Positions 15,772 through 24,205 of a stretch of DNA of 64,000 nt are shown piece after piece; the first letter of the stretch is position 1, and every line of letters begins with the position of its first letter. Under the pieces are notes generated by a model. The model was given only the letters and a program-made list of their open reading frames with translations, searched no databases and was not told the origin of the DNA. Source of the DNA: Chromatocurvus sp964613795 (lineage in GTDB: Bacteria > Pseudomonadota > Gammaproteobacteria > Pseudomonadales > Halieaceae); the NCBI GenBank assembly GCA_964613795.1, contig CAZTJR010000015.1:1-64000 (forward strand), in the 5' to 3' direction. The position numbers and the translations under genes were made by a program.

Positions 15772-17189
15772 ACCACAGCTTCTACGATCGCCAGGTGATC
15801 ATCCACTCCCCGGCGGAAGGCGGCTTCGCTGATGCGCTCATCGTTGCCGTGGATGCGCACCATCTCGGACTCGGGGATGATGGCCGGCGTGAAGCCATAG
15901 CTTGCGATGCCGGCGTCGCGGGTGAAATGACTGTCGGTGAAACCGGTGGAGACGGACGGCATGACCCGGGAACCGGGGTGGCGCTCTGCCGTAATGTCCG
16001 TTATGGCGCTGTAAAGCCGGGTTCCGGTGTGCGTGATTGCGGGTGAAAAGGCCATGATGACTTCCACTGTTACGCCGCTCGGCGCTACCAGCTCCTCGAT
16101 TTCCTTTACGAAGGTATCGACCGGCTTATCGGGCAGGATGCGACAGTCGAGCTCACCCCAGGATTCCGGCGGGACCACGTTGATCTTGTTCGAGGCGGAC
16201 ATGCGGGTGATCGAACAGGTATCGCGGATCAGGGCGTGCAGCGCAGGGGACTCAGCCTGCAGGCGCGCCATGAACCCGGGCTCCTCGATAGCGGATGCCA
16301 TGTCCGCGTAGGCCGGTGCCCACGCGTCGTCGGCGCTTTGTGCCAGGCTGCGAAACATGGCGTCGACCGGTCCGATAATGCGCGGCGGCAGCGGGTTGGT
16401 GCGGACAAGCTCCAGCGCCTGAACCACGCGCGTAACTGACGAGGTGGGATAGGGCATGGATCCGTGGCCCGGCTCGTCTACCCCGGTCAGGCGCAGCCAC
16501 ACCGGTACCTTCTGCGTGAGCTCGACCGAGAAGAGGGTTTCCCCTTTGTCTGTCAGCCGCCCGCTGCCGCCTTCGTTCAACAACAGACCGGCATCGGCGA
16601 AGACGTCCGGATGGTTCTCCAGCAGCCATCCTGCGCCGTACAGTCCTCCCGCCTCTTCGTCGGCGGTGGCGACAAATACAACATCGCGGTTTAGGGGCTT
16701 GCCAGCGCGATGCAGGCTGAGAAAGGTTGCCAGCTGAGTGATCCCCGGGCCCTTCATGTCCAGCGCACCTCGCCCCCAGATATAGCCATCGCGGATCTCG
16801 CCGGACAGTGGGTCGGTGCTCCAGTACTTGGGGTCTGCCGGGACGACATCCGTATGCTGCAGGAGAATCAGCGCCGGCTCGTCGCCGCCTTCAAGGCGTG
16901 CCCAGATATTGCCGCGCCCTGGTGCACTCTCCGCGGCATTCCAGGGGATGCCCTCGGCATCGAAGATGGCGGCATAAAAATCCACCGCGCGGGATTCATT
17001 GCCCGGTGGGTTGATCGTATCGATGGTCAGGAATTCCTGCAGCCAGGCCACGGCTTCATCATCGAGGGTCTGCGCGTGCGCGGGTATGATTGTGGCGAAT
17101 GCCAGTCCCAGAATGGCGGGTCGTGAGAGCCTGCGGAGAAGCCCGCGGATAAAAAAACGGCCAGGCAGGAGGCCTCGGTTTCCAGTCAT
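15762..17189 (-). CDS. Exported M20-family carboxypeptidase (ArgE/CPS-like)
   Basis: 475 residues from ATG 17189, chosen for GGAGAG six bases upstream; the open frame extends to GTG 17279 without support. A basic N-terminus and hydrophobic LGLAFATIIPAHA form a signal peptide. Metal-site motifs are LLQHTDVVP, GRGALDMKG, ATADEEAGG and LNEGGSG, as in yeast carboxypeptidase S and ArgE-like di-zinc peptidases. It would remove C-terminal residues from small peptides in the periplasm. It sits 89 bp after the HAD gene on the same strand and converges with the peroxidase. Confidence 0.9.
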   Translation of the reverse strand: MTGNRGLLPGRFFIRGLLRRLSRPAILGLAFATIIPAHAQTLDDEAVAWLQEFLTIDTINPPGNESRAVDFYAAIFDAEGIPWNAAESAPGRGNIWARLEGGDEPALILLQHTDVVPADPKYWSTDPLSGEIRDGYIWGRGALDMKGPGITQLATFLSLHRAGKPLNRDVVFVATADEEAGGLYGAGWLLENHPDVFADAGLLLNEGGSGRLTDKGETLFSVELTQKVPVWLRLTGVDEPGHGSMPYPTSSVTRVVQALELVRTNPLPPRIIGPVDAMFRSLAQSADDAWAPAYADMASAIEEPGFMARLQAESPALHALIRDTCSITRMSASNKINVVPPESWGELDCRILPDKPVDTFVKEIEELVAPSGVTVEVIMAFSPAITHTGTRLYSAITDITAERHPGSRVMPSVSTGFTDSHFTRDAGIASYGFTPAIIPESEMVRIHGNDERISEAAFRRGVDDHLAIVEAVVYD

Positions 17190-17278
17190 CTGTATCTCTC
17201 CATTATCTATCCAATGAGTGTGGATCGGTGGGCGCGCCGGGCCTGCAGGTGAGCGCGCCATCCATTGTCTGTGGCCCA

Positions 17279-17890
17279 CTATCCCGCATCGACATGACCG
17301 CGATCGATCCAGTGCAGAAGGCTCTCGAATACCGGTAGCAGTAAGAACCCCACCGCCGGCGTGTCGGGCTGCGCTCCCGCCGTGAACAGCATGGGTATCA
17401 TGCCCGCGCGTTGCGCGGCCTCAATGTCGTAATGGAAGTCGCCCACGAAGGCGATCTCCGCCGGTGGCAGGTCCCAGTCCTGCGCCAGCGCCAGCAGCGC
17501 GCTGGGGTCTGGCTTGGGCGGCGCGTCCTCGCGAGCCTTGAGCGGCACCTGCGGCATCAGCAGGCGTTGCATGGTGCGCATGGCGGCGGCACGGGAATTA
17601 CGCGTAACAATGGCAGTGGGCAGGCCGCGGTGGTGCAGACCATGCAGTACCTGTTCGGCACCGTGAATCCAGGTCGCCGCCTCTGCTCCGGCCATTTCGT
17701 GCCGATCGACAATCGTTGCCACACGATGACGCTCATCGGGGCAGTCCAGTCCTTCGATGTGCTCCAGAAGGCCGATACCGTCGGGTACGTCTGCCTCCCG
17801 ACGGATGGCGGCAAAGTCGAGTCGCGAGTCTGCCAGCGTGCCGTCGAGATCGAAGATCACCGCACGGGGCGGCGAGGCTGCTGTAATCAT
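17279..17890 (-). CDS. HAD-superfamily phosphatase (subfamily IA)
   Basis: 203 residues from ATG 17890. The nucleophile motif DLDGTLADS (Asp14, Asp16), ATWIHGAEQVLHGL cap helix, TRNSRAA (motif II) and EIAFVGDFHYDIEAA (motif IV) define a phosphoglycolate-phosphatase-like HAD enzyme. The substrate is unknown. The start overlaps the stop of the Wzz/GumC-like gene (ATGA), so the two are translationally coupled, hinting at a role in polysaccharide metabolism. Confidence 0.88.
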   Translation of the reverse strand: MITAASPPRAVIFDLDGTLADSRLDFAAIRREADVPDGIGLLEHIEGLDCPDERHRVATIVDRHEMAGAEAATWIHGAEQVLHGLHHRGLPTAIVTRNSRAAAMRTMQRLLMPQVPLKAREDAPPKPDPSALLALAQDWDLPPAEIAFVGDFHYDIEAAQRAGMIPMLFTAGAQPDTPAVGFLLLPVFESLLHWIDRGHVDAG

Positions 17891-19287
17891 GTTCTGTCTC
17901 TCGTCAGTTTTTCCGGTTGTCGGGTATCCTGCTCCAGTGCCCGCTCGCTGTCTCCGGGATAGAGGGTCACTCCCGAGAGGGTGACCACCTGGCTTGCCGC
18001 GGGCCTGGGGTGCAGATAGCTGTATAACCATACGCCAAAGATGCCCGCCAGGATGGATGCCAGCGCAGAGCCCCCCAGCAGCATGGCGTAGGGAGGCCCT
18101 GTTCTTTGCGCTTCAGGGGCCGGCCAGTCGATAACCGATACCTGGGGATATTTCTCCACCTGGCTGACAGAAATCTGTACCTGCCTGGCCTGGGTCTCCC
18201 GGTTGAGCTCTTCCAGCCGGGCGAGATCCTCAGCCAGTGCCTGGTGCTTTGCATAGATCGTGTTGAACTCGGCGACGGCGCTCTTGTGCTCCGCCAGACG
18301 CTTTTCGATGTTCGCTACGGACTCACGCGCAGCTCGCCAGGCGCGCTGGGCGTTGGCGAGCTCGGCCTGACTGCCCTGCGAGTAGGCCTTGGCCAGATCG
18401 GCCTCAAGCTTGGCAATCTGTCCCGGGATTTCCCGCAGCTGGGGCGCCTTGCGGATGTAGTCATCGGTGTAGCGGGCGCGCAGCTCTTCGAGTTGTGCCC
18501 GCAGCTCCGCGAGGGACTGGGCCATGGTACTGACATCACTGCGCTCGTTCTCCGGAACGAACTGCTCCCCCGCATCCAGAGAAGCCCTGAGCGTATCGAG
18601 ATAGGACTTGCTGCGCACTTCCTCTTCCACAGCGCGGTTGAGTGCGGTGTTCAGCCCGTCCAGCTGTGACAGCACCGCGTTCTCCTGCCGCTCCATCGAA
18701 ATGATGCCGTTTTTTTGCCGGTAACTTTCCAGCGCCTCACGGGCGGCTTCCAGTTTGCCCGCCAGGCCTCTCAGCTCATCGTCGACTTCTGTCAATGTCT
18801 GCGCTTTGCGCGCCTCAATCTCCCTGGCGCGAATGCCGGTGTAGACCTCAATCCAGTGTTCCAGCATCAGCGGCAGTTGCTCCGGCTCAGCGCCGACCAC
18901 CGCCAGCTCCAGCAGATTGGTCTCGGGGACCGGCCGAACCTCAAGCATGCCGCGCAACGCCAGCGGTGTCAGCGTCACTTCGTAATCCGCGGCGAGAACA
19001 TCGGCGAGGCGCCGCGTGATCTCGCTGCCCGTCAGCGTCCGCCGCTGAATCGCCACGCCCTGGATGTCCGCTTCGAGCAGCTGCTCATCGATGGCGGTGG
19101 GAGCACTCATCAATACTGTCGCTGTACTTTCGTAGCGTGCGGGCTGGAGCAGTGTGAACAGCAGGCCCGCGGCAAGCACCGCCAGCGTGGTGTAGACGAA
19201 GACACGCCGGCGACTTCTGCCGTGCCAGACAGAGTCGGTATCGGCGGTCAGGCTGGCGCTGTGCGCACCCTCTCTCACGAAAACCAT
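17887..19287 (-). CDS. Wzz/GumC-like polysaccharide co-polymerase
   Basis: 466 residues: an N-terminal helix after a basic stretch (FVYTTLAVLAAGLLFTLL), a periplasmic domain dominated by coiled coil (about 150-390), and a second helix AMLLGGSALASILAGIFGVW near the C-terminus. QPARYESTATVLMSAPTA is the first strand of the Wzz domain. No tyrosine kinase domain follows. Such proteins set chain length or assist export of surface polysaccharide. It is separated from the O-antigen genes at the window start by 15 kb and coupled to a HAD phosphatase. Confidence 0.82.
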   Translation of the reverse strand: MVFVREGAHSASLTADTDSVWHGRSRRRVFVYTTLAVLAAGLLFTLLQPARYESTATVLMSAPTAIDEQLLEADIQGVAIQRRTLTGSEITRRLADVLAADYEVTLTPLALRGMLEVRPVPETNLLELAVVGAEPEQLPLMLEHWIEVYTGIRAREIEARKAQTLTEVDDELRGLAGKLEAAREALESYRQKNGIISMERQENAVLSQLDGLNTALNRAVEEEVRSKSYLDTLRASLDAGEQFVPENERSDVSTMAQSLAELRAQLEELRARYTDDYIRKAPQLREIPGQIAKLEADLAKAYSQGSQAELANAQRAWRAARESVANIEKRLAEHKSAVAEFNTIYAKHQALAEDLARLEELNRETQARQVQISVSQVEKYPQVSVIDWPAPEAQRTGPPYAMLLGGSALASILAGIFGVWLYSYLHPRPAASQVVTLSGVTLYPGDSERALEQDTRQPEKLTRDRT

Positions 19288-19422
19288 GCAAATTACCTGG
19301 CATTGCGGGGTATGAACTCAGCGATCAGTTTAGGCCATCGGCCGTCGCGACGCACGGTATCCGCGCTGCGGCTGTTGCCGCCGCGTGACCGATAACGCAG
19401 ACCCCGGGGCCCCGTGCCTTGC

Positions 19423-19450
19423 TTGACATTTTATGTGTCGCGTCCATAAG
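19423..19450 (+). promoter_or_regulatory. Possible sigma-70 promoter for the M16 peptidase operon
   Basis: A perfect -35 TTGACA at 19423-19428 is followed after 16 bp by CATAAG (4 of 6 to consensus). It lies 35 bp before ATG 19485 in a divergent spacer. It overlaps the open upstream extension of the peptidase frame, which supports ATG 19485 as the start. Confidence 0.45.
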
Positions 19451-19484
19451 CTCGGCGCTCTTCTGTGCATGGCGGCCCGTTATC

Positions 19485-21077
19485 ATGATTCATTCCATCG
19501 CTTCTGACGAAGGCTCTATCATTTCTCGCTTTCTCAGTGCCTGGCTGCCGGCTCTGCTCGTTGCAGGCGCGACAGCACTGTTGGTGAGCGCGGCAAACGC
19601 GGAGTCGCGCTACGACCTGCCGATCAGGGAGCACGTTTTCGATAACGGCCTGCGGCTGCTGGTGCTGGAGCGCCCGGGGGATCCCCGCGTTGCGGCAAAG
19701 ATCTTCACCGACATGGGGGCAATCCACGAAACCCCGGGGCTGCTGGGTGCCGCGCACTTTCAGGAACACCTCATGTTCAAGGGCACGCCCACCCTGGGAA
19801 CCACGGACTGGGGACAGGAGCAGCCCCTACGTGAACGCATGAAAGCCGTCGAAGCCGAGCTCATTGAGGAGAAGAACCGGGCGCGAAATGCCCTTCGGCA
19901 ACGCGGCGCGATCGACAGCTACCAGCATCAGTCAGAGACGCCGCGTATGGCCGAGCTGCGGGCGGAGCTTGCTGCACTGGAGGCAGAGAGCACGAAGTAC
20001 CGCCTCGGCGGCGCGCCGAATCGCTGGTACCAGGCGTTCGGTGGTACCAACCTGACAGCCACCACTGAGCAGGAGTACATGAAGTTTGATATCAACCTGC
20101 CGGTGGAGCGCATCGATCTGTTCTTTCGCATCGAGGCGGATCGTATGGTCAACACCGTCTTCCGCGAGTTCGAGCAGGAACGCATGATTCTGGTAGAACA
20201 GCGCCTCGGCGACCTCAATACCCCGTCTACCCCGTATTACGAGCAGCTGAGCGCAGTGACCGGACTTATTCATCCGGTGTTCTGGCCCGAGGGCTACATG
20301 ACCGACTTTTTCGAGTACACGCGAACGTCCCAGCGCGCGCTCTACGAGACATATTTTGTGGTCAATAATTCGACTATCGTGCTGGTCGGGGGTGTGTCCC
20401 TCGAGGCGATGATTCCGCGGGTCGAACATTATTTTGGCTGGATGAAGGCGGCGCCGGAGCCGACACGCACCCCGGCCGTAGAGCCCCGGCCCTCGGCCGA
20501 GCGGCGACTGGTCTACCGCAATGACGAGATAGAGCCGCGTGTGGAACACCGCTACCTGATCCCGGGGGTGGGCCACCCGGATCGTCCGGCGTTTGACGTG
20601 CTTGGCCGTGTCGCTGCTGAGCGCCTGGCCGCGGCCGCCGGCGAGGAAGGGCTGAGTGTGAGGGTGAACGTCAATACCCGGGTTATCCATACCGATCGAT
20701 TTGGCGTGCCGGCGACCATCAACTTTGAATTGATCCTCGATAACGAAGCCCAGCTGGCTCAGGCCGAGACAGTGCTGGCAACCACGCTGGACTCACTTAC
20801 GCAGGCGCCGACGCAGGCGGAGGTGGCTCGCGCGCAGAAAGCCCTGCGCGCCGAGTGGTACCGGACGGCCAGGGATGCCAGTGCCCTGGCATTTGAAATC
20901 GGCCACTTCCAGACCATGGACCGATGGCAGACCCTGCAGCACTATCTCGATGCGCGGGACGCAGCGACACCGGCCGATATTGCGCGGCTCGGAGAGCGCT
21001 ATTTCATTGATGACAATCGGACCGTGGGCATGGCGCGCTCGCGCAGCCACGGGACCAGCGCGGAGGCAATGCGATGA
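19485..21077 (+). CDS. Exported M16-family zinc metallopeptidase (active subunit)
   Basis: 530 residues with a signal peptide (LLVAGATALLVSAANA). The inverted zinc motif HFQEH is at residues 91-95, with a distal glutamate in EFEQERMILVEQR. Between them is a charged helical insert of about 80 residues (LRERMKAVEAELIEEKNRA and following), seen in some environmental M16 proteins. It would degrade peptides in the periplasm. The stop overlaps the next start by 4 bp, typical of an active/inactive M16 heterodimer. A TTG at 19419 would extend the frame but lies over the likely promoter. Confidence 0.88.
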   Translation: MIHSIASDEGSIISRFLSAWLPALLVAGATALLVSAANAESRYDLPIREHVFDNGLRLLVLERPGDPRVAAKIFTDMGAIHETPGLLGAAHFQEHLMFKGTPTLGTTDWGQEQPLRERMKAVEAELIEEKNRARNALRQRGAIDSYQHQSETPRMAELRAELAALEAESTKYRLGGAPNRWYQAFGGTNLTATTEQEYMKFDINLPVERIDLFFRIEADRMVNTVFREFEQERMILVEQRLGDLNTPSTPYYEQLSAVTGLIHPVFWPEGYMTDFFEYTRTSQRALYETYFVVNNSTIVLVGGVSLEAMIPRVEHYFGWMKAAPEPTRTPAVEPRPSAERRLVYRNDEIEPRVEHRYLIPGVGHPDRPAFDVLGRVAAERLAAAAGEEGLSVRVNVNTRVIHTDRFGVPATINFELILDNEAQLAQAETVLATTLDSLTQAPTQAEVARAQKALRAEWYRTARDASALAFEIGHFQTMDRWQTLQHYLDARDAATPADIARLGERYFIDDNRTVGMARSRSHGTSAEAMR

Positions 21078-22332
21078 AAGGGTTTGCGGGAATGTTCAGC
21101 GCCACCCTGGCCCTGGCGCAGATGGCGGTATGGTTTTCCGCGTCATCGGCAATGGCCCAGGACTACACGCATCCGAAAGCGATGCAGCTGCCGGCGCCGG
21201 CGTTCCAGCGTCCTGCCGCCACCGACCTGCAGCTGGTGCTCGACAACGGTCTCGTCGCCTATGTTGCGCTTGACCGGCGCGCACCCCTGGTCACCATTAA
21301 TGCCTACATCGGCGTCGGCCGCGGCCACGGGGATCCCGGGGCCGCCGAAGCGATGGCGGCGGCGCTGCGGCGCGGCCCGGCAGGCACGACGCAGGAGGTG
21401 TTCCGCGCCGCGCTCGCCGACATGCAGGCGGAGTACACGGTGACGCTCGGACACGAGGAGACGCAGCTGTCCCTGGATGTGCTTGCCGAGGATGCCAATG
21501 CAGCGCTGGAGCTGATGGCCAGCGTGATTCGTGCGCCTGCCTTCGAGTCCACGGCGACAGCGCCGTCGGTCAGTGCGGCGTCCGCTGGCGTGGACGGCGG
21601 CATCGACTATGCGTCCTCGCTGCAGGGCGCTATCGACCTGTTCGAGAGCCGGCTGTTTGAGGGGCACGCGTTCGCACGCCGCGCAGACGGTTCCGGCGCG
21701 GCGGCAAAAGTCCTCCATGGTGAGATGGCACGCGGTGGCAATATTACGCTGGCGGTTGCTGGCGATATCGACCCGGCCACTGCCCGTCAGCAGGTTCGCG
21801 CGCTGTTCGCGGGGATTGCCGAAGGCAGCGTAGACAGCGAGGCCGTGTTCGATCCACTCGCCGCGCTGGCGTCGCGCTCACTGGTGCTGGCCGATGTCGA
21901 CCGGGATCAGGGGTGGGTAGTGATGGGCCACGAACTGCCGGTGATTCCCCCGGAGGATGAAGCAGCACTGCACGTCATGGATTACATCCTCGGTGCCTAT
22001 CACCTCGATTCGCGTCTCTACCGCAGTTCACGGGAGCTGCGGGGCCTCACCAACGACAACAGCTCGTTCCTGCAGCCTGGCGTTCGCGGTCCCGGGTCCT
22101 ATACCTTCCGCACCTACGGTCGTCCGGAGGCGGTGCGTCTGCTGATTGACGTCACGTTACGCCAGCTGGCACTGATGCGAGATACACGGGTGACTGATGA
22201 CGAGCTGCTTGTCGCCCGCGGAGCGCTGGTCGACGGCCTCTATGCCGAGCGCTATGCCACGGGGCTGGATGCCGCCAATGCCTATGCGGTGGAATGGCTG
22301 CGCAGGGGCAGCCATGACAGGTCAGCGAGCTA
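21074..22332 (+). CDS. M16-family peptidase-like protein lacking the zinc motif, truncated by gap
   Basis: The first 419 residues are visible; the C-terminus is lost in the N run. A signal peptide (MAVWFSASSAMA) is present. LQLVLDNGLVAYVALDRRAPLVTINAYIG is split here as the normal first M16 strands, but where HxxEH should follow there is GVGRGHGDPGAAEAMAAAL, without the His/Glu ligands. It is thus a non-catalytic M16 subunit partnering the gene it overlaps by 4 bp, as in known M16B pairs. RSSRELRGLTNDNSSF near residue 317 corresponds to the conserved C-terminal M16 block. Confidence 0.85.
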
Positions 22333-22432
22333 NNNNNNNNNNNNNNNNNNNNNNNNNNNNNNNNNNNNNNNNNNNNNNNNNNNNNNNNNNNNNNNNNNNN
22401 NNNNNNNNNNNNNNNNNNNNNNNNNNNNNNNN
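22333..22432. other. Assembly gap (100 N)
   Basis: Exactly 100 N. It lies between two convergent genes and removes the C-terminal ends of both the M16-like protein and PEPCK, together with any terminator. Confidence 0.99.
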
Positions 22433-23943
22433 AGGGCCGCGTCGGTGTAGGTGTCGCGGGGATCCAGAATGCCCGTGTCGACACCGGGCAGCGCCCTTGG
22501 CACTTGCAAGTTGAACACCGGAATCATCGCTGTTTCCGCCTCCTCAATAGATCCGTCCAGGATTACATCGATAATGCGACGGGTATCCTTGATCGAAATG
22601 CGCTTGCCCGAGCCGTTCCAGCCGGTATTCACCAGATAGGCCTCAGCATTCGCGGCATCCATCTTCGACGCCAGCTCCTCGGCGTAGCGTACCGGGTGCA
22701 GTGTGAGGAATGCCTTGCCGAAGCAGGCGGAGAAGGTCGGCACGGGCTCGGTGATGCCGCGCTCAGTACCGGCGAGCTTGGCGGTAAAACCCGACAGGAA
22801 ATGGTATTTGGCCTGGTCGTGCGTGAGTTTTGATACGGGTGGCAGCACGCCAAAGGCATCGGCCGTCAGGAAGATCACCTTTTTTGCGTGGCCGGCGCGG
22901 GACACCGGTCTGACGATATTCTCGATGTGGTAGATCGGGTAGGAGACGCGACCGTTCTCGGTAATGGCGTGGTCGAAGTAATCGACGTTTCCCTGGTCAT
23001 CGACCACCACGTTCTCGAGCAGTGCGTCGCGCCGTATTGCGCGGTAAATGTCGGGTTCGCTGTGCGGATCAAGGTCGATGGTTTTTGCATAGCAGCCGCC
23101 TTCAAAATTGAAAATGCCCTCGTCGTCCCAGCCATGCTCGTCATCGCCGATGAGACGGCGCTTGGGGTCGGTGGAAAGGGTCGTCTTGCCGGTGCCCGAG
23201 AGACCGAAGAAAATGGCGACATCCCCCGATTCGCCCATGTTGGCACTGCAGTGCATGGCGGGCATGTGATCCAGCGGCAGGTAATAGTTCATCATCGCGA
23301 ACATGCCTTTCTTCATCTCGCCGCCGTACCAGGTGCCGCCGATCACCTGCATTTTCTCGGTCATGTTGAACACGGTGAACACCTCGGAATTCATGCCGTG
23401 CTCGCGCCAGTCAGGGTTGGTCGTCTTGGAGCCGTTGAGGACCACGAAATCGGGCTCGCCGTAGTTTGCCAGCTCTTCCTCGGTAGGACGGATGAACATG
23501 TTCTTCACGAAATGCGCCTGCCAGGCCACCTCGACGACAAAGCGCACTTTCATGCGTACCCGCGGATTGGCGCCGCAGAAGGTATCGACGACGAACAGCC
23601 TTTTCCCTGAGAGTTGCTCGGCAACGCGGGCTTTCAGTGCCTTCCAGGCCGCCGGCGTGACGGGCTTGTTGTCGTTGGGCGCTCCTTCGGATGTCCACCA
23701 CAGGTGCTCTTTGCTCACGTCGTCATAGACGATGAACTTGTCCCTGGGCGAGCGTCCGGTGAAGACGCCGGTACGCACTGCGACGGCGCCTGACCGGGTG
23801 ACAATCCCTTTTTCAAAGCCCTCCAGGTCCTCGCGGGTCTCTTCTGCGAAAAGCTGCTCGTAGGAGGGGTTGTGCACGATTTCCTGAACGTTGCGGATGC
23901 CGTGAGGTGACAGGTCAATGTGGCTGGCGATGTCATTGGCCAT
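22433..23943 (-). CDS. pckA: Phosphoenolpyruvate carboxykinase (ATP), 3' end lost in gap
   Basis: About 503 residues from ATG 23943, which follows AGGAGAACAGCC. It converts oxaloacetate and ATP to PEP and CO2, the entry step of gluconeogenesis. Family motifs are TGRSPRDKFIV, the P-loop GLSGTGKTTLS around residues 245-255, the metal/oxaloacetate region GTWYGGEMKKGMF and EGGCYAKTIDL. The last visible residues (DPRDTYTDAA) place the truncation roughly 15-35 residues before the normal end. An in-frame extension upstream to 24009 has no ribosome site. Its promoter region overlaps the hrpB upstream region. Confidence 0.96.
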
Positions 23944-24205
23944 GGCTGTTCTCCTGAAATGTCGGTAATCGGTGCCGCAGCTGTCGCGAGCGCTATCCTC
24001 ATCATACAAAACACGGGTGGCAGCGCCTATGCCGCGGCTTGATCCAGGTCATGACGGGGACGAAGAAGCGCTTGCCGCGTCACCCTCTGGCGGCCGGGCA
24101 GCCAGTAATGAAAACCGGGATGCCGTGATGGCGGACGCTTGCTATGCTGCCGGAAACCCCGCACAACGTATTACCCGCAGGTGCCGCGATCCTGATGCAA
24201 CGACC

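Noticed and set aside
23972..24205. Upstream extension of hrpB
   Set aside because: Overlaps the divergent pckA upstream region and does not resemble HrpB; ATG 24206 matches the family N-terminus.
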